Below, in pieces: positions 7,660-15,744 of a stretch of DNA of 64,000 bases (position 1 is the stretch's first letter; each line of letters starts with the position of its first letter). The notes below the pieces were generated by a model. The model did not search any database. It saw only the letters and a program-made list of their open reading frames with translations, and was not told the DNA's origin. A program made the translations under genes and the position numbers. The stretch comes from Bacteroidales bacterium. GTDB lineage: Bacteria; Bacteroidota; Bacteroidia; Bacteroidales; P3. Location: assembly GCA_017479385.1 (NCBI GenBank), contig JAFVCE010000015.1, forward strand, positions 62,001-126,000, written 5' to 3'.

Positions 7660-10136
7660 ATGCAACGCAGGTAACATCCATTCTTAAGGCTTTTTCGTGC
7701 CAACTTCCATTCCCCCAAAACGAAATCACCACGCTGCTTACCGATAGTCGCCGACTCGTCGAACCAGATGGAGTGCTTTTCTTTGCCATCACTACCAAAC
7801 ACGACAGCGGATGCAACTATATAGAGCAACTTTACCGCCGTGGTGTCCGCAACTTTATTGTGCCACGCAATTGCCCACAATTGAAACAAGAAGCCAATGT
7901 GTGGATTGTAGACGATGTGGTTGAATCGCTGCAACGGCTTGCAACATGGCATCGCGAGCATTACGACATACCCGTGGTTGGCATAACCGGCAGCAATGGT
8001 AAGACGATAGTCAAAGACTGGATAGTGCAGCTGCTTTCCGACCACCATTTGGTGGCAAGCCCCAAGAGTTTTAACTCGCAGATAGGCGTACCTCTGTCGG
8101 TGTGGCAAATGTCGGCTGCACACGACATGGCAGTGTTCGAAGCTGGTATATCTGAAACGGGCGAGATGTTACGCTTGCAAAAAATTATTCGCCCAACCAT
8201 AGGCATCTTTACCAACATCGGTCAGGCTCACGATGAGAACTTTCTGACGCGACAACAAAAGGTGGCCGAAAAGCTTCAACTGTTCACTCACTGTGATACG
8301 CTCATTTATTGTACAGATCATAAGGATATTCATTCTGTGGTGTTGGGCATTGAGAGTTTTCACCGTGTGAGAAGGTTTACGTGGGGTAGCGACGACGAGA
8401 ACGACGTTCAGGTGCTCTCGACAATGGTTGAAAACCGCAATACGATCCTATCTTTGCGCCACAAAAATGAAGAGTTCTCGGTAACGATACCTTTCTTCGA
8501 CCGTGCTTCGCGTGAGAATGCCATGCATTGCATCACGCTAATGCTGTACTTGGGTTATGCACCAAGCGTAGTGATTGAGCGGTGCAGTCACCTCATGCCC
8601 GTTGAAATGCGTTTGGAAATGAATGAGGGCGTGAACAACTGTCTGATAATAAACGACAGTTATAGCCTGGATCTTAACTCACTTGCCATTGCCCTTGACT
8701 TTTTGCAGCAAGAAACGCAACACTATCGCAAGGTACTCATCATAACCGATTTTATGCAGTCGGGAGTGCCCGAGGAGGAACTGTATAGGCAGGTGGCCAA
8801 CTTGATTTTGCATCGTGGCGTTACAGACCTGTTGTGTATAGGTGAAACGATGATGCACAACCAGAATAGTTTTGCAGGCCTCGATGCTCATTTTTTTGCC
8901 TCAACAACCGAGTTTCTTAATACTTTCGACTTCAACAGCCTGCACAATTCAACGATTTTGCTCAAAGGTGCTCGCAAGTTTGGCCTCGAACGAGTGGCCA
9001 AACTGCTCTATCGTCGACAGCACGAAACGGTGATGGAGGTCAACTTGTCGGCGCTATCCCATAATCTCGACTACTATCGCTCACGTCTGCAACCGCAAAC
9101 GCGGGTCATGGCCATGGTGAAAGCCTCGTCGTATGGGGCTGGTACGGTCGAAGTGGCAGCGGCTCTTCAGCGTAGCCATGCCGACTATCTTACTGTGGCC
9201 TATGCCGACGAGGGGGTAGAACTTCGGCGCAACGGCATCACATTGCCTATCATGGTGATGAACCCCGAGGAGAGTTCGTTCGACGACATCATCCGTCATG
9301 GTTTGGAACCCGATGTCTACAGTTTCCGCATTCTTGACCTGCTAAACCGTCATGCGGCTCTATATGAAACTACTATCTCGGTGCACATCGAACTCGACAC
9401 GGGCATGCATCGCTTGGGTTTTGGCGAGTCCGACATAGCCGAGCTGATAAAACGACTGCGTCAGTGTGCCGTACGCATACATGTGAGTAGCATATTCTCA
9501 CACCTTGCTGGCAGCGATGACCCCAATATGGACTCGTTTACGCACTTGCAAATAAGCCGTTTCTCAGAGTGGAGCGAGCGGCTCATTCAGGGTATTGACT
9601 GCACAGGGCAGCCACCATTGCGCCACATACTTAACTCATCGGGTATTGCTCGTTTCCCAGAGGCACAGTTTGATATGGTACGACTGGGTATTGGCCTCTA
9701 CGGTGTGGCGGCCGAGCCCGATGTGCGAGCCAATCTGCGACAGGTGAGCAGCCTACTTACCCGTGTGTCGCAGATAAAAACTGTGCCGCAGGGAGAGACT
9801 GTGGGCTACAATCAGGGATGGCGAGCCACCCGTCCATCGCGCATTGCTATTTTGCCCATTGGCTATGCCGACGGGCTCAATCGTCGTCTCTCGAATGGGG
9901 GACGTGTGGCCTTTCGCACCGGCGATGCCACCTATGTTGAGGCTCCTATTGTGGGAAATATATGTATGGATATGTGTTTTGTAGACGTAACCGACATTCC
10001 CTGCCAAGAGGGAGACGTGGCCGTGGTATTTGGCCAGTCCGACCTCTTGCAGCGCAACGCCAGTGCGGCCCAAACCATAACCTACGAATTGCTCACCTCG
10101 GTGGCACCACGTGTTAAACGAGTGTATATCTATTAG
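7656..10136 (+). CDS. murF-alr: Bifunctional MurF-Alr (UDP-MurNAc-pentapeptide synthetase / alanine racemase)
   Basis: An 826-residue fusion. The ATG at 7656 is chosen because it overlaps the previous stop as ATGA; a TTG at 7599 would extend into the neighbour. Residues 1 to about 450 are MurF: N-terminal substrate domain with TDSR, ATP loop GITGSNGKT near 109-117, and later Mur ligase domains. MurF joins D-Ala-D-Ala to the muramoyl tripeptide. From about residue 459 (MEVNLSALSHNLDYYRS) it is alanine racemase, with the PLP lysine in AMVKASSYGAG near 488, HRLGF, and the catalytic tyrosine region ETVGYNQGW near 716. Together the halves make D-Ala and use its dimer in peptidoglycan. The fusion is known in Bacteroidales. 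The normal MurF loop lysine is present. Confidence 0.95.
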   Translation: MNATQVTSILKAFSCQLPFPQNEITTLLTDSRRLVEPDGVLFFAITTKHDSGCNYIEQLYRRGVRNFIVPRNCPQLKQEANVWIVDDVVESLQRLATWHREHYDIPVVGITGSNGKTIVKDWIVQLLSDHHLVASPKSFNSQIGVPLSVWQMSAAHDMAVFEAGISETGEMLRLQKIIRPTIGIFTNIGQAHDENFLTRQQKVAEKLQLFTHCDTLIYCTDHKDIHSVVLGIESFHRVRRFTWGSDDENDVQVLSTMVENRNTILSLRHKNEEFSVTIPFFDRASRENAMHCITLMLYLGYAPSVVIERCSHLMPVEMRLEMNEGVNNCLIINDSYSLDLNSLAIALDFLQQETQHYRKVLIITDFMQSGVPEEELYRQVANLILHRGVTDLLCIGETMMHNQNSFAGLDAHFFASTTEFLNTFDFNSLHNSTILLKGARKFGLERVAKLLYRRQHETVMEVNLSALSHNLDYYRSRLQPQTRVMAMVKASSYGAGTVEVAAALQRSHADYLTVAYADEGVELRRNGITLPIMVMNPEESSFDDIIRHGLEPDVYSFRILDLLNRHAALYETTISVHIELDTGMHRLGFGESDIAELIKRLRQCAVRIHVSSIFSHLAGSDDPNMDSFTHLQISRFSEWSERLIQGIDCTGQPPLRHILNSSGIARFPEAQFDMVRLGIGLYGVAAEPDVRANLRQVSSLLTRVSQIKTVPQGETVGYNQGWRATRPSRIAILPIGYADGLNRRLSNGGRVAFRTGDATYVEAPIVGNICMDMCFVDVTDIPCQEGDVAVVFGQSDLLQRNASAAQTITYELLTSVAPRVKRVYIY

Positions 10137-10179
10137 CCACAATTTGAGCCGTGCTACACAATGATATGGAGGTATCAAC

Positions 10180-10300
10180 TAAGGAGCAAGTAGGGACCAA
10201 CTAAGGCTCAAGTAGGGAGGTTGTAAGGCAAAAAAGTGTTAAAAGCCTAACATGATCCTTAGTTGATCCTTAGTTGATCCCTACTTGATGCCTAATAGGT
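10180..10300 (+). repeat. Inverted pair of 11-bp periodic arrays
   Basis: TAAGG or TAGGG cores begin at 10180, 10191, 10202, 10213 and 10224, exactly 11 bases apart. The complementary form (CCTAA, CCTTA, CCCTA, GCCTA) begins at 10246, 10257, 10268, 10279 and 10290, again 11 apart. The two halves therefore face each other across about 17 bases. They fill most of the space between murF-alr and the next lipoprotein gene. Confidence 0.8.
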
Positions 10301-10425
10301 GCGGTGGAAAAATGTGTGACGCGACAGGAAAAACACTGCGAACGAGAGGAAAAATATTGTGTGCATGCAACGTACTACCGCTCTTTTTTGCCCGTTATCA
10401 AGAAAATATTAAACAAGAAAACACT

Positions 10426-10896
10426 ATGAAAAAGTTTTTTATGCCCCTGGTGGCAACACTTGCTTTGAGTTTTGGCCTTGCCTCATGCAGTGGTGATGAG
10501 GTGCTGCTTGACAGCGTGAAAACCTATGTTATGGAGGAGGATGTTTATCCAGCTGATTGGCAGGAAGCCGATGGTTATCTCTATTGCACATTCAATTGGA
10601 ATGCCATTACCGATGCTGTGATGCGCGATGGTACGGTGAATGCGTACATATATGAGTATGTTTACGACGAGGCTCGTCAGATACCGTTGCCCTATGTGTA
10701 TCCGATGACGTGGAATATGCCCGATTCGACGCAGCAGGTGCTACCTGAAATGGTGCGTTTCGATTTTCAACGTGGGCAGATTACTTTTTTGATTGAAGAG
10801 GTTAACGAGAATGTTCTCACCCGTGCCGATATTGCCACCAAGTATAAATTCCGCGCTGTGGCTACTGTTCCAGTTACCTATATCATTGAACAGTAA
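10426..10896 (+). CDS. Small uncharacterised lipoprotein
   Basis: A 156-residue protein that I do not recognise. The ATG at 10426 is chosen because it begins a clear signal peptide (MKKFFMPLVATLALSFGLASCS) with lipobox LASC; the upstream ATG at 10285 would put the signal sequence inside the protein and run through the repeat array. The mature part is rich in aromatic and acidic residues and probably beta (YLYCTFNWNAITDAV, QGQITFLIEEVN-like stretches). A short lipoprotein with this layout is common in Bacteroidales, but no function can be assigned. A very strong terminator follows 26 bases later. Confidence 0.7.
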   Translation: MKKFFMPLVATLALSFGLASCSGDEVLLDSVKTYVMEEDVYPADWQEADGYLYCTFNWNAITDAVMRDGTVNAYIYEYVYDEARQIPLPYVYPMTWNMPDSTQQVLPEMVRFDFQRGQITFLIEEVNENVLTRADIATKYKFRAVATVPVTYIIEQ

Positions 10897-10922
10897 GTGA
10901 AAGAGTTGCCGTTAGGCTAAAT

Positions 10923-10970
10923 AGAGAGGGGGCGCGGAACAACTTCCGCGCCCCCTCTCTGTTTCTTTTT
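10923..10970. terminator. Strong terminator between convergent genes
   Basis: A 17-bp perfect stem at 10923-10939 paired with 10944-10960, loop CAAC, then GTTTCTTTTT. It lies between the lipoprotein gene and folD on the other strand and could serve both. Confidence 0.9.
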
Positions 10971-10987
10971 ACTGCTTCAACAACGAG

Positions 10988-11872
10988 TTATAGGTTATGG
11001 TGTTGACGGTAGGCTTGCAATGTGTTTTGCAGTAGCGATACGATGGTGAGTGGTCCCACACCACCGGGTACCGGCGTTACCCAACTGCAAAGTGGGTCTA
11101 CCTCGCTGTGGCGCACGTCGCCAACGATGCGATAGCCGCTTTTGCGACTGGCATCGGGTAGGCGATGTATTCCTACATCAACCAGTACGGCTCCTTCTTT
11201 CACCATCTCTGGCCCAATGAATTCGGGTTGCCCAATGGCCACAACCAGTATGTCGGCCTGGCGTGTGAGGCTGGCAAGGTTGGCTGTGCGGCTGTGGCAT
11301 AGCGTAACTGTGCAGTTGGCTGTCTCTCGGTTGCGGCTCATAAGGTTGGCAAGTGGGGTGCCCACGATGTTGCTCCGTCCAACGATGACGCAGTGTTTGC
11401 CTTCGGTGGCAATGCCGTTGCGATGCAAAAGGGTGCTTATTCCCAGAGGTGTCGCTGGTGTGAAACAGGGACGACCGAGCACCATGTTGCCAATGTTGAG
11501 CGGAGTGAAGCCATCGATGTCCTTTTGTGGAGCAATGGTATTGATGACGTTTTGTTCGTTGATGTGTTTGGGTAGTGGTAGTTGCACGATGAACCCATCG
11601 ATTTCAGGGTCGTTGTTTAGGAAGTTGATGGTTGCAAGAAGTTCCTGTTCGGTGGTGTTTTCGGCCAAGCGGTATACCGACGATACAAAGCCCACTTCGT
11701 GGCTCGATTTTTCTTTGTTTGCCACGTAGGTCATGCTGGCTCCGTCGTTGCCCACCAGTACAGCCGCCAAATGTGGCGGACGATGCCCTGCATCGGTAAG
11801 TCGACGCACGGTGTTGGCTATTTCGTTTTTTATCTCAATAGACAGGGCTTTACCATCAAGGAGTTGGGTCAT
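10988..11872 (-). CDS. folD: FolD, methylenetetrahydrofolate dehydrogenase/cyclohydrolase
   Basis: A 294-residue bifunctional enzyme converting 5,10-methylene-THF to 5,10-methenyl-THF (NADP-linked) and then 10-formyl-THF. Visible family motifs are the catalytic tyrosine and lysine region (MTYVANKEKSSHEVGF), GFIVQLPLPKHIN, DIDGFTPLNIG, the Rossmann loop VGRSNIVGTP, and the C-terminal PVPGGVGPLTIVSLLQNT. Length is normal. It lies downstream of ffh on the same strand with a 36-base gap, so the two may share a transcript. No unusual features. Confidence 0.96.
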   Translation of the reverse strand: MTQLLDGKALSIEIKNEIANTVRRLTDAGHRPPHLAAVLVGNDGASMTYVANKEKSSHEVGFVSSVYRLAENTTEQELLATINFLNNDPEIDGFIVQLPLPKHINEQNVINTIAPQKDIDGFTPLNIGNMVLGRPCFTPATPLGISTLLHRNGIATEGKHCVIVGRSNIVGTPLANLMSRNRETANCTVTLCHSRTANLASLTRQADILVVAIGQPEFIGPEMVKEGAVLVDVGIHRLPDASRKSGYRIVGDVRHSEVDPLCSWVTPVPGGVGPLTIVSLLQNTLQAYRQHHNL

Positions 11873-11908
11873 AGTGGGGTGTTGTTTGGGGTGGATACTG
11901 GATTGTTT

Positions 11909-13228
11909 TTAACGGTGATGTCGGAGTGGCATTTTGCCACCTTTCTTGGTCATCATACGCATCATTTTGCGTGTGTCGTCAAATTGTTTAAGGAAGCGAT
12001 TTAGTTCTTGTATGCTGCGACCGCTACCGGTGGCAATGCGTTGTTTCCGACTGCCATTGAGGCAGGAGGGATGCTGTCGCTCGTAGGGTGTCATGCTGCC
12101 AATCATGGCTTCGATGGGCACAAAAACGTCGTCGCTTACTTCAATGTTTTTTGTCATTTTGTCCATGCCAGGTATCATACCAATGAGGTCTTTCATCGAG
12201 CCCATTTTCTTTACCTGCGATATTTGCGAAAGGAAGTCGTTAAAGTTGTATTCGTTTTGTATTAACTTCTTTTGCAATTTGCGAGCTTCGGCTTCGTCGT
12301 ATTGTTCTTGAGCACGCTCAACAAGGCTCACCACGTCGCCCATGCCCAAGATGCGGCTGGCCATACGATCGGGGTGGAATACGTCGAGAGCGTCCATTTT
12401 CTCGCCAATGCCAACAAATTTTATGGGCTTATCAACGGTGTAGCGTATGGTGAGAGCCGCTCCACCACGGGTGTCGCCGTCAAGTTTTGTAAGCACCACT
12501 CCGTCGTAGTCGATGCGCTCATTGAATGCTTTGGCGGTGTTCACGGCATCTTGACCAGTCATGGAGTCGACCACAAAGAGCGTCTCTTGCGGGTTTAGTT
12601 CACGCTTTAAGGCCGCAATTTCGTCCATCATGCTTTCGTCAATGGCTAAACGTCCTGCCGTGTCGACAATCACCACGTTGACGCCCTTGGTGCGAGCTTC
12701 GCGGATGGCTTTTTGTGCTATGTCAACGGGGTTTTTATTGCCTTCTTCGGTAAACACGGGTACCTGTATTTGTGTACCTAATGTCTGCAATTGGCTTATG
12801 GCTGCCGGACGGTAAACGTCGGCTGCAACCAGCATCACGTTGCGACCTTTCTTGGTCTTAAGATGGTTGGCTAATTTGGCAGAGAAGGTGGTTTTACCCG
12901 AACCCTGTAAACCTGCAATGAGCACTACGGCTGGTGTCCCTTTTATGTTGATGTCCGAAGCTTCGCCTCCCATCAGTTCGGTGAGCTTCTCATGCACAAT
13001 TTTCACCATCAACTGGCCTGGCTCGATACTTTGTATGACGTTGCGTCCAAGTGCTTCGGCTTTAACCTTGTCGGTAAATTCTTTGGCTATGGGGTAGCTT
13101 ACGTCGGCATCGAGCAGTGCTTTGCGCACCTCTTTCACCGTTTCGGCAATGTTAATATCGGTGATAGAGCCCTTGCCTCGAAGTGTGTGTAGGGCTTTTT
13201 CTATCTTGCTGCTTAGGTTTTCAAACAT
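11909..13228 (-). CDS. ffh: Ffh, signal recognition particle GTPase
   Basis: A 439-residue SRP54-type protein starting MFENLSSKIEKALHTLRG. The more distal ATG at 13258 is rejected because a -7 promoter box (13256-13263) overlaps it. Domains: N helical bundle (about 1-90), G domain with P loop GLQGSGKTT, VDTAGR, TKLDGD and GIGEKMDALDVF, then a methionine-rich M domain (DLIGMIPGMDKM, MMRMMTKKGGKM) that binds signal sequences and 4.5S RNA. It targets membrane and secreted proteins co-translationally. It precedes folD. The 4.5S RNA gene was not seen in this window. Confidence 0.96.
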   Translation of the reverse strand: MFENLSSKIEKALHTLRGKGSITDINIAETVKEVRKALLDADVSYPIAKEFTDKVKAEALGRNVIQSIEPGQLMVKIVHEKLTELMGGEASDINIKGTPAVVLIAGLQGSGKTTFSAKLANHLKTKKGRNVMLVAADVYRPAAISQLQTLGTQIQVPVFTEEGNKNPVDIAQKAIREARTKGVNVVIVDTAGRLAIDESMMDEIAALKRELNPQETLFVVDSMTGQDAVNTAKAFNERIDYDGVVLTKLDGDTRGGAALTIRYTVDKPIKFVGIGEKMDALDVFHPDRMASRILGMGDVVSLVERAQEQYDEAEARKLQKKLIQNEYNFNDFLSQISQVKKMGSMKDLIGMIPGMDKMTKNIEVSDDVFVPIEAMIGSMTPYERQHPSCLNGSRKQRIATGSGRSIQELNRFLKQFDDTRKMMRMMTKKGGKMPLRHHR

Positions 13229-13255
13229 AGCTGTGTGTATAGTTATCGCTGAATG

Positions 13256-13263
13256 CAAAGTTA
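13256..13263 (-). promoter_or_regulatory. -7 promoter box for ffh
   Basis: TAACTTTG on the minus strand, a full match to TAnnTTTG, about 28 bases upstream of the chosen ffh ATG. It fixes the ffh start at 13228. Confidence 0.65.
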
Positions 13264-13348
13264 CACTTTTTTATTGAATGGGTTGTAATGTCCGCTTATG
13301 TAAGCTTTTGTAGCTAAAATATAAATGACCTTGTATGGAAAAAAGTAG

Positions 13349-13356
13349 TAACTTTG
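13349..13356 (+). promoter_or_regulatory. -7 promoter box for outer-membrane protein gene
   Basis: TAACTTTG matches TAnnTTTG and lies 27 bases before the ATG at 13383. A partial -33 (CTTG, 13330-13333) is close but not at ideal spacing. Confidence 0.65.
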
Positions 13357-13382
13357 CACGTTAATCAAAACCGTTTTCTAAG

Positions 13383-14150
13383 ATGAAGAAGATATTGATG
13401 CTGGTCGTGGCCGTGGTAAGTATGCTTGTGGCACAGGCACAAGTGGTTGTTGGCCTGCAAGGTGGTTACTATACGGAAAATAAGACCAACACTTTTAATG
13501 CCGATTATGATAAGACCACATCATGGCTTGGCGGGTTGCAGTTGGGCTATCAGATTACGCCGAAGTTGTATGTGGGTGTTATGGGAAGTTATATTAGTAA
13601 TACCACCGACTTTCGTTATGAGCATGATTCAATACACATTGATCTGCGTGCCCATAGCGCATTTGTGGATATGTGGAAAACGGTAGACGATCATCAGTTT
13701 CTTAGCACTCGTACGGGGTGGACTGTTGCCCCGATAGTAAGGTATGAGGTGGTGCGCTATGGTAATATGCATCTAAACATTTTGTTACAGGGTGATATAA
13801 CCTCGTTGGGTTATACAACAGTAACGGAACGCTATGTAAAACCGTTTGAACACAATGAATTGGAGGATTTTGATGCCATCCAAGATAGCATTGGTTACTT
13901 CTCGTGGGGTGTTAGCCTTCGCCCAACGCTAACGTATGAGTTCTCTAAGCATTTGAGTGCCGAGTTGTCTCTTGATGTTTTATCAGTGGGGTATGTTAGT
14001 GAAGACATAAAGTACGACAATGGTGGAGTACGCACCAGCGAGCCGTATAAGGACCATATCAGCCGCATGTATGCTGGTTTGAATATGATGCGGCAGGCAC
14101 TGAAATGGGAAAATCCGATGCTTCGGTTGGGATTTAATTATACGTTCTAA
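13383..14150 (+). CDS. Outer-membrane beta-barrel protein (porin-family-like)
   Basis: A 255-residue protein with a signal peptide (MKKILMLVVAVVSMLVAQAQ) followed by alternating beta strands starting VVVGLQGGYYTENK, including a glycine-rich barrel strand (GVMGSYISN) and a C-terminal strand ending in Phe (MLRLGFNYTF). This is the usual look of a small Bacteroidota outer-membrane beta-barrel of the OmpA-barrel/OMP_b-brl type without a peptidoglycan domain. Cargo or ligand is unknown. It is a single-gene unit with its own promoter box and a strong terminator 15 bases after the stop. Confidence 0.75.
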   Translation: MKKILMLVVAVVSMLVAQAQVVVGLQGGYYTENKTNTFNADYDKTTSWLGGLQLGYQITPKLYVGVMGSYISNTTDFRYEHDSIHIDLRAHSAFVDMWKTVDDHQFLSTRTGWTVAPIVRYEVVRYGNMHLNILLQGDITSLGYTTVTERYVKPFEHNELEDFDAIQDSIGYFSWGVSLRPTLTYEFSKHLSAELSLDVLSVGYVSEDIKYDNGGVRTSEPYKDHISRMYAGLNMMRQALKWENPMLRLGFNYTF

Positions 14151-14164
14151 CATTTTGACATAAA

Positions 14165-14216
14165 AAAGCGAGAGGAGGCGGCCTGATTTTCAGGCCGCCT
14201 CCTCTCGCTTTAATTT
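14165..14216. terminator. Bidirectional terminator
   Basis: A 22-bp perfect stem (14165-14186 with 14190-14211), loop TTT, flanked by an A run on the left and TTTAATTT on the right. It separates the barrel gene from the convergent transglutaminase-like gene. Confidence 0.9.
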
Positions 14217-14231
14217 AATTGCTTCTTGGTT

Positions 14232-15722
14232 TTATTTTGTGTGTAAAAGGAGGGTATCAAGGCTCTGCCAATTGGTTATAACATTGCGGTAAGCTTTGTA
14301 GTCTTCGGCAGTGATGATACTCTTTTCGATGTTCAGCGTACGTTCTATGATAAGTTTTTTGCCACTTTGTTTTATTTTAATGCTGCTGGCTCCAATATTG
14401 GGGCTACTTGAGCTCCTGTCAATGGCTTTACCCACCAGCTTTACTCCTTTAGGAAGAACAACAGTTAGGGTTTGCTCGATGTGGCAGGCTTGACCCATGA
14501 GAGGGGCTGTGCGAGTAATGGCAAGGTTGGTTGCTTTGACTGAAGGCTCGCCCTTAATGGCGGGAATGATGTAGCGGTAAAAGCCTTCTGTTATGGTGTC
14601 AAGACGGGCTGTGTCGGTGATGGTTTCTTTTATGTCGACAACTTCGTCTTTGGCCTCACCGTTAAGCATAAGGCTATTCCTTTTCCGAATGTCAAAGACG
14701 TACTCCATTGTGTCTATCATTACGCTCACTTTGTCTGAATGGTTACCCGAGACGTGCGCGTTGTAGCCATATTGGTTGAGTAGGGCAGAGAGCAGTACGG
14801 CTTTGTCGGTTGCGGTGCCACACACGCTTTGCCACACCTCTTGAGCTGTTGCGTGAGTGTAGCCCAGCATGGATGGGGCAATGTCGTTGAGGTGAATGTT
14901 GCTGACCACGAAGTTGCCAATGGCGGTGATGTTGGTGGCTGGGTTGCTGCTGTTTAGCAGACGGTTAATGGTTTGCTCGGCTTCGGGTAGTCCCTCTTGA
15001 TTAAAATCGGGTGTGAATTGTGCTACACCATTATAGAAATGTAGCGTGGGGTAGAGTTGATCGTAGGGCGGTAGATAGCTATCGACATAGGACTGTGGCA
15101 CATCTTTGGCTTTGAGACTATACGATGTAGTGCCAGATTTTACAGTTGGTGTGAATGTAAGGTAACCTGGATTGTTCATTTTTACATTCAGTTCCTGTGT
15201 TGATGGTACGGAGATGTTTACCTCAAGATTCTCGATAGGACAGTCTTTTATAAGGTTAAGCGTTTGGTTGACCAATCCATATTTGCGGTGCAGTGTGTAG
15301 TCGACCACTACGATGCAGTTGTATTCCATACCAGTGTGTACCATCACCATCTCTCGCAATTGGTTGAATCGTCCACAGTCGGTACAATTGCTGGGCAGTT
15401 GCTCAATAAAAGCATTTTGGGGCATCTCCACCTTTGAACCGTCGGCTCGGAGGGTGTATACCTCGTTTATCTGTAATTGTTCTATTGCTGGGTTGTATGT
15501 TACAAAAGTCTCTCCCTTATCGGCATAGCCTGTGAGGGCACGGTTACGTAGTATTTTTATTTCATGACGATAGTGATAGTCGCTCGTTGTGTCGGATGTT
15601 ACTATCCATTCGTGCTTCACTGTCTTGTATATTGCATCTGGCTGTTGGGCTATTGCTTTGTTGTGAACTGCTGCAACTGACAGTACGGCTACCAGTATTG
15701 TGGCTGTTATGGCGTGTTTCAT
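14232..15722 (-). CDS. DUF3857 / transglutaminase-like exported protein (shorter paralogue)
   Basis: A 496-residue protein with a signal peptide ending near KAIAQ. The N-terminal half matches DUF3857 (YHYRHEIKILRNRALTGYADKGETF, LQINEVYTLRADGSKVEMP). The second half has a transglutaminase-like core with Cys near residue 300 in SVCGTATDKAVLLSALL and an Asp in YVFDIRKRNS; the expected His between them is less clear. Members of this family are periplasmic or surface proteins of unknown substrate in Bacteroidota. It follows its larger paralogue by 22 bases, so the two form an operon and may act as a pair. Confidence 0.8.
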   Translation of the reverse strand: MKHAITATILVAVLSVAAVHNKAIAQQPDAIYKTVKHEWIVTSDTTSDYHYRHEIKILRNRALTGYADKGETFVTYNPAIEQLQINEVYTLRADGSKVEMPQNAFIEQLPSNCTDCGRFNQLREMVMVHTGMEYNCIVVVDYTLHRKYGLVNQTLNLIKDCPIENLEVNISVPSTQELNVKMNNPGYLTFTPTVKSGTTSYSLKAKDVPQSYVDSYLPPYDQLYPTLHFYNGVAQFTPDFNQEGLPEAEQTINRLLNSSNPATNITAIGNFVVSNIHLNDIAPSMLGYTHATAQEVWQSVCGTATDKAVLLSALLNQYGYNAHVSGNHSDKVSVMIDTMEYVFDIRKRNSLMLNGEAKDEVVDIKETITDTARLDTITEGFYRYIIPAIKGEPSVKATNLAITRTAPLMGQACHIEQTLTVVLPKGVKLVGKAIDRSSSSPNIGASSIKIKQSGKKLIIERTLNIEKSIITAEDYKAYRNVITNWQSLDTLLLHTK

Positions 15723-15744
15723 AAACGTTGTTTGCTATGAGGTT

